DNA of 12,912 nucleotides from a bacterium UBA2214 (lineage in GTDB: Bacteria; Zhuqueibacterota; Zhuqueibacteria; Residuimicrobiales; Residuimicrobiaceae), in NCBI GenBank assembly GCA_002327255.1, contig DCUM01000095.1:14818-27729 (forward strand). The letters run 5' to 3'. This document shows positions 1 to 6,085 of the stretch, in pieces. The notes beneath the pieces are model-generated. The model saw only the letters and a list, made by a program, of their open reading frames with translations. It did no database searches and was not told where the DNA came from. The number at the start of each line of letters is the position of its first letter. Position 1 is the first letter of the stretch. The position numbers were made by a program, and so were the translations under genes.

Positions 1-620
1 GACGCGCACGCGACAGGAGATGCTTCGACGGCTGCCATTATTTCCCGCCACGCTTGCAAGCGTTCGCTGTCGTAAGCCTTTGGGCCCGCAAAAAAAGACA
101 TGGCCGAAAAATCACTTTCAACCCCGCCGATGTTGGTGACATGTCCCCATACCGTCACCCTGAAAATTTGCAGCAACTGGCGCGCGACCGCGCCCGCTGC
201 AACGCGCATGGCAGTTTCCCGGGCCGAAGATCGTTCGAGGATGTTGCGCAGGTCTTCTTGTCTGTATTTGACCATGCCGGCAAAGTCCGCGTGTCCGGGA
301 CGCGGCCGCTGCAGCGGTGGCGCCGGTTGCGCGACCGGTTCCACCGCCATTTTCTGCGTCCAGTTCGGCCAATCGCGGTTCTCCAGCAACAGGGTGAGCG
401 GGCTGCCGAGGGTCTTGCCATAGCGGACACCGGAGAGAATCCGAACCCGGTCTTGTTCTATTTGCATGCGACCGCCGCGCCCATGGCCGCGCTGGCGGCG
501 GCGCAGGTCTACGGCAATGTCGCTTGCCGTGATCGCCAAGCCGGCGGGCAATCCCTCGATAATGGTGATCAGGGCCTGGCCGTGCGATTCCCCGGCTGTC
601 AAAAAACGAATGCGCTCCAT
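1..620 (-). CDS. aroC: Chorismate synthase, N-terminal 206 residues (cut by window edge)
   Basis: Chorismate synthase converts 5-enolpyruvylshikimate-3-phosphate to chorismate using reduced FMN, the last shared step of the aromatic pathway, in the cytosol. Read on the minus strand from ATG at 620, the frame stays open to base 1. The family signatures are in order: TAGESHG (residues 8-14), RRRQRGHGRGGRM (40-52), SGVRYGKTLGSP (63-74), NRDWPNW (81-87), RPGHAD (107-112) and DLRNILERSSARETA (123-137). The C-terminal half, including the later FMN-binding segments, lies outside the window. The start is either ATG 620 or the adjacent in-frame ATG 623, which forms an ATGA overlap with the aroE stop; both imply translational coupling to aroE. 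It is the sixth gene of the aromatic operon. Identity is certain; only the first codon is open. Confidence 0.95.
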   Translation of the reverse strand, partial: MERIRFLTAGESHGQALITIIEGLPAGLAITASDIAVDLRRRQRGHGRGGRMQIEQDRVRILSGVRYGKTLGSPLTLLLENRDWPNWTQKMAVEPVAQPAPPLQRPRPGHADFAGMVKYRQEDLRNILERSSARETAMRVAAGAVARQLLQIFRVTVWGHVTNIGGVESDFSAMSFFAGPKAYDSERLQAWREIMAAVEASPVACA

Positions 621-1492
621 CATATCAGTTCAGCGCTCAATTTTGCGACGATTTCGTGATACATCCGGTCATCCAGAGCATAGTCCGTATACATCCAGAT
701 CTGCAAAGCGGCCAACCCCTGGTGGATCAGCATATCCAGACCGTTCTGGATGGCTGCACCGCGTTTTTCCGCCTCGAACAGGAAACGGGTCAGGCGTGGA
801 TTATAGATGAGGTCATAGACAAAATGGTGTTTGCCGATGAGATCGAACCGCATCAAGGGCGCCGCATCGGTGACCGGATGCATGCCCATGGTGGTGGCGT
901 TGATCAAAATGCCGGCCCTGGTGACGCTTTCAGCAAGTTCGGGATGATCGGGCGACAACAACGCCACCGTTTTGATGGCAAGATGTTCCCGGCAAAATGC
1001 AGCGAGTTCCTCACCGCGCAGTGCCGTGCGATTGACGAGCGTCAATTTTTCCACACCCAATCGGGACAGGGCAAAGCAGATCGATCGGGCGGCGCCGCCG
1101 GCGCCCCAGAGTACGACATGGCTGCCGCTGAAGCGGGCCAGATGGGTGCGCACTGAAACGAGAAAACCCGCGGCATCGGTGGTGAAGGCATGTATTTTAT
1201 CGTCCTTGAAGACCAGGGTATTGGCCGCGCCAATGAGCCGGGCTTCCGGAGATTGATGATGACAGAGTGACAAAATCTCCTGTTTATGCGGCGTAGTGAG
1301 ATTGATGCCGGCAAAATTCATCGCCATGGCCCCCGCAACAGCCTCGCGCAGCCGCTGCGGCCGCACCCGCAGCGCCACATAGACGCCATTCACGTTGAAT
1401 TTGCTGAAAAAATAATTTTGCAGCAGCGGTGACAGAGAATGGCTGATGGGGTCTCCAAAGACCGCGAAGAGTCTGCTTCTGCTGTTAATCAT
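620..1492 (-). CDS. aroE: Shikimate dehydrogenase (AroE)
   Basis: Shikimate dehydrogenase reduces 3-dehydroshikimate to shikimate with NADPH. The 290-residue product is of normal length. The N-terminal substrate domain has GDPISHSLSP (13-22) and NLTTPHK (64-70), where Lys70 is the expected catalytic lysine; Asp106 in TTDAAGF is its partner. The Rossmann domain has GAGGAAR (130-136), an NRT nucleotide-contact motif and NATTMGM, and the C-terminus has YDLIYNPRLT and the GLDMLIHQG helix. Two positions differ from the usual consensus: the HN that normally follows SPxx reads QN (25-26), and the usual NTD of the second catalytic motif reads TTD (104-106), so an Asn that commonly contacts substrate is a Thr. 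It overlaps the 3' end of aroA by 8 bases and touches aroC, so it is translated as part of the same operon. A related quinate/shikimate dehydrogenase is possible but the operon favours AroE. Confidence 0.95.
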   Translation of the reverse strand: MINSRSRLFAVFGDPISHSLSPLLQNYFFSKFNVNGVYVALRVRPQRLREAVAGAMAMNFAGINLTTPHKQEILSLCHHQSPEARLIGAANTLVFKDDKIHAFTTDAAGFLVSVRTHLARFSGSHVVLWGAGGAARSICFALSRLGVEKLTLVNRTALRGEELAAFCREHLAIKTVALLSPDHPELAESVTRAGILINATTMGMHPVTDAAPLMRFDLIGKHHFVYDLIYNPRLTRFLFEAEKRGAAIQNGLDMLIHQGLAALQIWMYTDYALDDRMYHEIVAKLSAELI

Positions 1493-2768
1493 GGCACATC
1501 TGATCCAGAAGTTGAAAAAAACCGGGAAAGGAAATGTCGACGCAATCGGCGCCCTTTATGGTGGTTTCGCCTTGTGCAATCAATGCGGCGATGGCGAATG
1601 ACAAGGCGATGCGGTGGTCATTATAGGAATCGATCTGCGCGCCTCGGAGGGGTGTCGGTCCATTGATAATGAGACCATCCTTGGTTTCGCGCACATTGGC
1701 GCCCATTTTCTGCAGATTCGTGGCCACGGCGGCAATACGATCGGATTCCTTGATGCGCAACTCAGCGGCATCGCGAATGGTGGTGGTGCCCTGCGCCTGT
1801 GTGGCGGCAATGGCCAGAATCGGGATTTCGTCGATGATCCTGGGGATCATGGAACCTGCCAAACTGGCACCATGGAGGCGGCTGCTGCGCGCTGTGATCG
1901 TTGTCCGTGGCTCCATATTGATGACCTCTGCAGGGTCCATGTGGATGAGGGCTTTCATGGCGAGAAGTGCGTCATAAATGCCGAGCCGGGTTGGATTGAC
2001 GCCCACATTGATCAGAGTGATCTCCGAATCGGGCAGCAGGGAAGCGGCGACCAGGAAAAATGCGGCCGAAGAAATGTCGCCCGGCACAATAATCTCCGTG
2101 GCGCGCAGGTTGGCAGGACCCTTGACACCGGCGCCGCCCTGCGAATATTGCGCCTGAACGCCAAAAGCCTCGAGCATTCTTTCGGTGTGATCCCGGGACG
2201 GACTCGGTTCGGTGATGCGCGTGATGCCATTGGCATACAAGCCGGCCAGCAACACGCAGGACTTGACCTGGGCGCTGGCAATGGTGGAAGCATAATCGAT
2301 GGAGCGCAGCGGGCCGCCATGAATGGTCAACGGCGCTTTATAAGCAGCACTTTCAATGTGCGCCCCCATATTTTCGAGCGGTTCGATGATGCGGCGCATG
2401 GGACGGTTGCGCAGGGACGCATCACCGCTGATGGTGGTGGCAAAATTTTGTGCCGCCAAAATACCGGAGAGCAGCCGGATCGTGGTGCCGGAATTCCCGG
2501 CATCGATCACTTTTTTCGGTTTTGTGAAACCATACTTGCCCTTGCCGGAAACGACGAGTCCCTTGCGATCTTTTTTCATCCGCACCCCGAGATCGCGCAG
2601 ACATTTTCTCGTGCTCTCGACGTCGCGTGCGCTCGACAGGCCCTTTATGCGCGTCTCACCTTCGGCCAGCGCGGCAAGAATCAGGGCGCGATGCGAGATC
2701 GATTTGTCTCCGGGCACGGATATTTCGCCAGAGATTCGGCGTTTGGGTGTAATGATCCTATCGGACAT
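1485..2768 (-). CDS. aroA: 3-phosphoshikimate 1-carboxyvinyltransferase (EPSP synthase)
   Basis: EPSP synthase joins phosphoenolpyruvate to shikimate-3-phosphate, the sixth shikimate-pathway step. The chosen start is ATG 2768, one base after the tyrA stop (TGA 2772-2770) and preceded by a purine-rich AGAGAG site. It gives 427 residues, matching family length; an ATG at 2792 would add 8 residues inside tyrA. Motifs in order: PGDKSISHR (19-27, with Lys22 and Arg27), DAGNSGTTIRLL (89-100), GDASLRNRPM (115-124), SAQVKSCVLLAG, PSPSRDHTE, DEIPILA (catalytic Asp), LRIKESDRI and SYNDHRIA. The GNSGTTIRL and GDASLRNRPM forms are those of non-enteric enzymes, with Leu where E. coli has Pro101. The glycine corresponding to E. 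coli Gly96 is kept (Gly94), so the sequence gives no specific sign of glyphosate insensitivity. Confidence 0.97.
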   Translation of the reverse strand: MSDRIITPKRRISGEISVPGDKSISHRALILAALAEGETRIKGLSSARDVESTRKCLRDLGVRMKKDRKGLVVSGKGKYGFTKPKKVIDAGNSGTTIRLLSGILAAQNFATTISGDASLRNRPMRRIIEPLENMGAHIESAAYKAPLTIHGGPLRSIDYASTIASAQVKSCVLLAGLYANGITRITEPSPSRDHTERMLEAFGVQAQYSQGGAGVKGPANLRATEIIVPGDISSAAFFLVAASLLPDSEITLINVGVNPTRLGIYDALLAMKALIHMDPAEVINMEPRTTITARSSRLHGASLAGSMIPRIIDEIPILAIAATQAQGTTTIRDAAELRIKESDRIAAVATNLQKMGANVRETKDGLIINGPTPLRGAQIDSYNDHRIALSFAIAALIAQGETTIKGADCVDISFPGFFQLLDQMCHD

Positions 2769-2769
2769 T

Positions 2770-3879
2770 TCATTCTCTCTTTCTGCATTCAAGGCCGCGT
2801 GATTTCAGTAGTGCCAGTGCCATTTCCCGATCCACTTCGGTGGCAAATGCCAGTCGCATCGTGCCGCCTTCGTTTTCGCGAATCTTTAATACTTCGATAT
2901 CTTTTATGTTGATATTTTTTTCCAGCAGCGCCGTGGCAATCATGGCAATCATGCCCGGCCGGTCTTCAACCGCTATGGAGATATCATAATGAGGCCGCAT
3001 GAACCCGCGCGTATCTTTGGGAATCGAAAGGCGGTTTTTGGCGGAAGTATCAAAGAGATTCGCCATGCTTTCCGCCTGAATGGTGGCTTTCAGTTTCTGC
3101 AACTCTTCGACATAGGCATCGATATAGGTCTCGATCATATCACTGTTGGTTTTCAGGATATCCTCCCAAATGCCAAAGGGGCTGGAAGCGATGCGGGTCA
3201 TATCACGAAAACCACCAGCCGCCATTTTGAGGAAATGACTGCTCTCTTTTTGCCGCCGCGCCGCCAGGCTCATGAGCGCGATGGCAGCCATTTGGGGCAA
3301 ATGGCTGACGGCGGCGGCAATTTCATCGTGTAAAAGCGGTGATATGAGAAGCACTTTCGCGCCGGTCATTTCGATCAACTCTCCAAATCCCTTTCTTTTC
3401 GCCTCATTGATGGGTTTGGAAGGCGCCAGTACGTAGGTTGTGTTTTCGAACAGAAACGGGTCGGCGGCCTCCACCCCATTGCTCTCGGAACCCGCCATGG
3501 GGTGGCCGCCGATGAAATCGCAATGAGACGGCAAATAGAGATTGGCCATCTCGGCAATGCGGCGTTTGGTGCTGCCAACATCGGTGATCAAGGCGCCAGG
3601 CCGGACATCCGCTCCCATCGTCTGGATGAGTCGCAGGATATCGGAAATCGGCGTGCAGAGAAAAATCAAATCCGCACTGGATGTGGCTTGCGAGGCCCTC
3701 TCTTTGGGTACCGCTTCATCGATGATATGGCGCTGCCGGGCGATATCGAGTATATGAGGATGATCGACACCGATGAGGGTGCCTGTAAATCCCTTGCGTT
3801 TCAAGGCCAGACCCAGCGAGCCACCGATCAATCCCACCCCGATGATGACGACCCGTTTAAATTGTTCGCTCTCTCCCAT
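2770..3879 (-). CDS. tyrA: Prephenate dehydrogenase with C-terminal ACT domain
   Basis: This enzyme oxidatively decarboxylates prephenate to 4-hydroxyphenylpyruvate for tyrosine. The 369 residues start with a Rossmann fold carrying GVGLIGGSL (14-22). Asp39 at the end of the second strand suggests NAD+ rather than NADP+. The catalytic domain shows GGHPMAGSE (124-132, active His126) and SHLPQ (192-196, His193). The last 72 residues (298-369), with ISIAVEDRPGMIA, form an ACT domain, which in this family usually binds an amino acid and allows feedback inhibition; tyrosine is the likely effector here (inference). The start ATG 3879 has GGAG 8 bases upstream and lies 16 bases after the DAHP synthase gene. 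Arogenate dehydrogenase activity cannot be excluded from sequence alone. No separate prephenate dehydratase gene is in the window. Confidence 0.95.
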   Translation of the reverse strand: MGESEQFKRVVIIGVGLIGGSLGLALKRKGFTGTLIGVDHPHILDIARQRHIIDEAVPKERASQATSSADLIFLCTPISDILRLIQTMGADVRPGALITDVGSTKRRIAEMANLYLPSHCDFIGGHPMAGSESNGVEAADPFLFENTTYVLAPSKPINEAKRKGFGELIEMTGAKVLLISPLLHDEIAAAVSHLPQMAAIALMSLAARRQKESSHFLKMAAGGFRDMTRIASSPFGIWEDILKTNSDMIETYIDAYVEELQKLKATIQAESMANLFDTSAKNRLSIPKDTRGFMRPHYDISIAVEDRPGMIAMIATALLEKNINIKDIEVLKIRENEGGTMRLAFATEVDREMALALLKSRGLECRKRE

Positions 3880-3895
3880 CGTCTTCTCCGCCTTT

Positions 3896-4909
3896 TCAGA
3901 TCCGTTTCCCGATCGCCCAGGCGATCATGCGCAGCTCCTCCATCAGTCGCTGAAACTGGTGTGGGTAGATGGATTGCGCGCCATCGGACAGGGCGTGATC
4001 CGGATCGTGGTGAACTTCGATAATCAGGCCGTTGGCGCCTGCGGCTACGGCAGCGCGCGCCATGGGGGCTACTTTATCACGCCGGCCGGTGCCGTGACTG
4101 GGGTCGGCAATGATGGGCAGATGACTCCGTTTTTGCGTCACCGGTATGGCCGAGATATCCAGCGTATTGCGGGTATAGTTCTCGAAGGTGCGGATGCCGC
4201 GTTCGCAAAGGATAATTTCATAGTTGCCGCCCGACATGATGTATTCCGCAGCCATCAACAGTTCCTCAATGGTGGCGGCCAGTCCGCGTTTCAGCAGGAT
4301 GGGCTTCTTGACAGACCCCAGTTCACGCAGGAGGGAAAAGTTCTGCATATTGCGGGCGCCGACCTGGATAATATCGATATACTGCACCATCAAATCGAGC
4401 TGGGCAATTTCCATGATTTCCGAGACGGTGGCAATTTTCATTTCTTCACCAACTTGCTGCATGAGCTGCAATCCTCTCTCGCCCAACCCCTGAAACGCAT
4501 AGGGGGATGTGCGCGGTTTGAAAGCACCACCGCGCAACACCTTGGCGCCCGCTTTTTTCACTTCACGGGCAATGGTATATAACTGTTCTTCGCTCTCCAC
4601 GGAACAGGGCCCGGCGCAGACGGTAACCACGTCGCTGCCAAAGGAAGCTTCCTTTATTTCAACAATCGTATTATCCGGATGGAAGGCGCGGCTGGCGAGT
4701 TTGTAAGGCTCGGTGATACGGAGCACCTCGAGTACGCCTTCCATGATCTCGAATTCGCGGATATCCAGATTGCGGATATCGCCCAGACCGCCGAGGATGG
4801 TGCGATTGACACCGACGACTTTATGTACTTTGAACCCGTATTTTTCCAGTTTTTCAGATACAGCGTCCACCATGGTCTCACTGGCGCTGTCCTTCATGAC
4901 AATGACCAC
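3896..4909 (-). CDS. aroF: 3-deoxy-7-phosphoheptulonate synthase, type Ibeta with ferredoxin-like regulatory domain
   Basis: DAHP synthase condenses phosphoenolpyruvate with erythrose-4-phosphate, the first committed step of aromatic synthesis. The start is GTG 4909, with GAGGA five bases upstream; the ATG at 4897 is four codons later and has no better site. From GTG the protein has 337 residues. Cys102 (AGPCSVES), His272 (DPSHGTG), Glu298 (IEVHHD) and Asp309 fall at the numbers known to me for the four metal ligands of the Thermotoga maritima enzyme, which supports this start. Other motifs are RGGAFKPRTSPYAFQGLG (126-143) and KRG (207-209). Residues 1-70 form the ferredoxin-like domain that in the Thermotoga enzyme mediates inhibition by Tyr and Phe. 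It lies 24 bases downstream of the chorismate mutase gene; in some Firmicutes the two activities are fused. Confidence 0.96.
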   Translation of the reverse strand: MVIVMKDSASETMVDAVSEKLEKYGFKVHKVVGVNRTILGGLGDIRNLDIREFEIMEGVLEVLRITEPYKLASRAFHPDNTIVEIKEASFGSDVVTVCAGPCSVESEEQLYTIAREVKKAGAKVLRGGAFKPRTSPYAFQGLGERGLQLMQQVGEEMKIATVSEIMEIAQLDLMVQYIDIIQVGARNMQNFSLLRELGSVKKPILLKRGLAATIEELLMAAEYIMSGGNYEIILCERGIRTFENYTRNTLDISAIPVTQKRSHLPIIADPSHGTGRRDKVAPMARAAVAAGANGLIIEVHHDPDHALSDGAQSIYPHQFQRLMEELRMIAWAIGKRI

Positions 4910-4933
4910 CGTCTTCCTCGCTATCCCTTAAGG

Positions 4934-5194
4934 TTAAACATCATACTGCAGATTCCTGCAGGCTGTTATTATCATTGTAAAAATTTGCTGCATGTCTGCA
5001 TTGGCGAAGGGGCCGTCATTGTTGAGAAGAATTCTCTCCAGAATCTCTTTTTCTCTGGTTTCATCCACAATGGCCAGGCTTGCGGCGCGTTTTGTCCGGC
5101 CGATCTCCAGGGCGAAAGCCGCGCGCTGGTTCAGCAGATCAACGATTTGTGCATCGATGCGGTCAATTTCATTACGAAGTGCGGCAAAATCCAT
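4934..5194 (-). CDS. aroQ: Chorismate mutase, AroQ class, monofunctional
   Basis: Chorismate mutase rearranges chorismate to prephenate, the branch point to Phe and Tyr. The chosen ATG at 5194 follows a GGGGG site (5203-5199) and gives 86 residues, an all-helical AroQ-fold monomer of typical size. The active-site set seen in the E. coli P-protein mutase domain is present: Arg7, Arg24, Lys35, Asp44, Arg47, Glu48 and Gln83. An in-frame GTG at 5224 would add 10 residues, but it lies inside the terminator stem upstream, so it is unlikely. This is the first structural gene of the operon and directly follows the attenuator. Its small size and position next to DAHP synthase suggest the two proteins may interact, as in organisms where they are fused (inference). 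The symbol aroQ is also used for type II dehydroquinase, which this is not. Confidence 0.93.
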   Translation of the reverse strand: MDFAALRNEIDRIDAQIVDLLNQRAAFALEIGRTKRAASLAIVDETREKEILERILLNNDGPFANADMQQIFTMIITACRNLQYDV

Positions 5195-5206
5195 GACGCC
5201 CCCGGA

Positions 5207-5246
5207 TAAAATTAAAAAGCCCACCAGCTTGAATTGCGCAGTGGGC
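5207..5246 (-). terminator. Leader terminator upstream of the aromatic operon
   Basis: On the minus strand GCCCAC (5246-5241) pairs with GTGGGC (5224-5219), extended inward by two G-U pairs, leaving a loop of about 12 bases. It is followed at once by CTTTTTAATTTTA (5219-5207). This is a normal intrinsic terminator shape, but it ends only 12 bases before the chorismate mutase start codon. Its job is therefore to stop transcription before the operon, not after a gene. The 5' arm is also part of a competing helix, listed separately. The stem is short (six Watson-Crick pairs), so its strength is uncertain. Confidence 0.8.
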
Positions 5247-5290
5247 GGATTTGTACTTTGATATCTGGATGGCTGTCAGCTATCCGCCAC
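5241..5290 (-). promoter_or_regulatory. Antiterminator helix of a Phe/Tyr attenuator
   Basis: GTGGCGGAT (5290-5282), the last codons of the leader peptide frame, is complementary to ATCCGCCCAC (5250-5241) over nine pairs with one bulged C. The second segment contains the entire 5' arm of the terminator, so the two helices are mutually exclusive. A ribosome waiting on the upstream Phe/Tyr codons would leave 5290-5282 free and favour read-through. A ribosome reaching the stop codon would cover it and allow termination. A smaller hairpin, GGAT..ATCC with GCT/AGC inside (5285-5267), can compete for the same bases and may set the default state. Pairing is seen directly; the mechanism is inference from enteric amino acid attenuators. 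Confidence 0.75.
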
Positions 5291-5342
5291 TAGCAATAAA
5301 AAAATAAAAATAGAAGATAAAATTGTGATAGTGATATTCCAT
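5280..5342 (-). CDS. Phe/Tyr-rich leader peptide of the aromatic operon
   Basis: A 20-codon frame, ATG 5342 to TAG 5280, encodes MEYHYHNFIFYFYFFIASGG. It has five Phe and four Tyr, with seven aromatics among residues 8-15. It ends 86 bases before the chorismate mutase start and lies just ahead of the terminator/antiterminator pair. Its composition matches what the operon makes, as in the enteric pheA leader, so it is read as a regulatory peptide whose translation speed senses charged tRNA-Phe and tRNA-Tyr. The peptide itself probably has no other function. The weak point is the ribosome site: only GGCG, about 11 bases before ATG, is visible. T-rich DNA can give Phe codons by chance, but the combination of start, stop, position and RNA pairing makes that unlikely. 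Confidence 0.8.
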   Translation of the reverse strand: MEYHYHNFIFYFYFFIASGG

Positions 5343-5378
5343 GTTTTGCTGCGCCGTTAATAAAATCCGTTGAAAATC

Positions 5379-5417
5379 TTTATAGCTTGAATTTAATAAA
5401 TTAAAGGCAAGAGTCAA
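5379..5417 (-). promoter_or_regulatory. Candidate promoter region of the aromatic operon
   Basis: On the minus strand TTGACT (5417-5412) lies 16 bases from TAAATT (5395-5390), and TATAAA (5384-5379) follows. Either -10 would place the RNA start about 30-40 bases before the leader ATG. The -35 lies inside the last codons of queF, so the aromatic operon could start here independently of queF; no queF terminator is visible, so read-through from queF is also possible. The hexamers are the same as those of the better-spaced candidate at 11899-11927. The exact pairing of boxes is unsure. Confidence 0.4.
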
Positions 5418-5811
5418 GTGTTTTTTTATCAAAACCCGGGGCGAAATGTTGCACCGTCACAACGGTGTGGATATTGCCGCGGGGATTGAAATCTCCCCTG
5501 ATGCCGAGAAAACGCGGTTGGCAAAGACGAACGAGGTCGTCAAGAATTTCATTGACGACTTCTTCATGGAAAATGCCGCGATCCCGAAATTTGTTGATGT
5601 AGAGTTTGTAGGATTTGAGCTCGATGCACCACTTATCGGGCACATATTTCAGCTCGATGGTGGCGAAATCAGGGTACCCCGTGCGCGGGCAGAGGCAGGA
5701 AAATTCCGGATCGGCAATGGTGATGAGGTAATTGCGATGCGCATTGATGTTCGCAAACACTTCGAGTTTGGCATCGAGGATTTCCCGCTGCCCGCGTTTC
5801 AGTTCATCCAT
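5401..5811 (-). CDS. queF: NADPH-dependent preQ0 reductase (7-cyano-7-deazaguanine reductase)
   Basis: QueF reduces the nitrile of preQ0 to the amine preQ1 with two NADPH, the last free-base step before insertion into tRNA. The 136-residue product is the short, single-domain (Bacillus-type) form. CLCPRTGYPDF holds the nucleophile Cys41 and Asp48 with the 7-residue spacing of the family. ELKSYK (64-69) is the QueF E(S/L)K(S)xK signature, and FHEE with downstream FNPRG complete the substrate and NADPH site. The start ATG 5811 has GGAA nine bases upstream and no in-frame start lies before the preceding stop. It belongs functionally with queD-queE-queC at 8029-9707 but is separated from them by the repeat-flanked gene. 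Its last codons overlap the proposed aromatic operon promoter. Confidence 0.95.
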   Translation of the reverse strand: MDELKRGQREILDAKLEVFANINAHRNYLITIADPEFSCLCPRTGYPDFATIELKYVPDKWCIELKSYKLYINKFRDRGIFHEEVVNEILDDLVRLCQPRFLGIRGDFNPRGNIHTVVTVQHFAPGFDKKTLDSCL

Positions 5812-5885
5812 ACAGGTTCCAATCCATAGTTCAGGTCAAGATTCAGCCCCTGGTGTGCCAAAATACGCCTTGAAAACAGGCCACC

Positions 5886-5933
5886 CTTGCCGGGCTCGCG
5901 TTCTTGGTCAAAATCATCACCTGTCAAAGGGCT
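5886..5933. repeat. Anchor words before array 1, shared with the region before array 2
   Basis: CTTGCCGGG at 5886-5894 and CAAAGGGCT at 5925-5933 precede the first repeat array. The same two words in the same order stand at 7540-7548 and 7601-7609 before the second array. Their spacing is 39 bases here and 61 there, a difference of exactly one 22-bp unit. This suggests that both arrays descend from one duplicated block. The 5812-5953 stretch otherwise shows no gene; it is the space upstream of queF, with no riboswitch recognised. Confidence 0.4.
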
Positions 5934-5953
5934 GCCCCCATCGTATCAGTGCT

Positions 5954-6085
5954 GCTACATTTGCTACCACGACAAGCTACCCAGATATATATACCTCGCT
6001 ACATGCAAGGAGTTATGATGCTACATAACCGGCTATATCGAGCTATTGCATGCCCCCTGTTCTGCTACATGACAGTAGATACCTC
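5954..6085 (+). repeat. 22-bp periodic GCTAC repeat array 1 (iteron-like)
   Basis: GCTAC or GCTAT starts at 5954, 5976, 5998, 6020, 6042 and 6064, six copies each exactly 22 bp apart. The 17 bases after each motif are mostly variable, though positions 14-18 tend to a second NNTAC, and the units at 5976 and 6064 share the ending ATACCTC. Extra copies stand at 5963 and 6032, and a GCTGC at 5931 may be a degenerate first unit. A 22-bp period puts every motif on nearly the same face of the helix, the usual layout of binding sites for a replication initiator or partition protein. The last unit overlaps the stop codon of the 6065-7486 gene. All copies have the same orientation as those in array 2. 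Confidence 0.8.

Noticed and set aside
1485..2768. Glyphosate-insensitive EPSP synthase
   Set aside because: The key glycine (Gly94, equal to E. coli Gly96) is retained, so motif differences alone do not support insensitivity.
1614..2912. Long plus-strand frame opposite aroA (432 codons), and a similar one at 54-659 opposite aroC
   Set aside because: Both are antisense shadows of GC-rich genes; the minus-strand frames carry full family motifs and the plus-strand translations carry none.
5954..6085. CRISPR array
   Set aside because: The period is 22 bp and only about five bases are conserved per unit, far from a 24-37 bp repeat with unique spacers; no cas gene is present.
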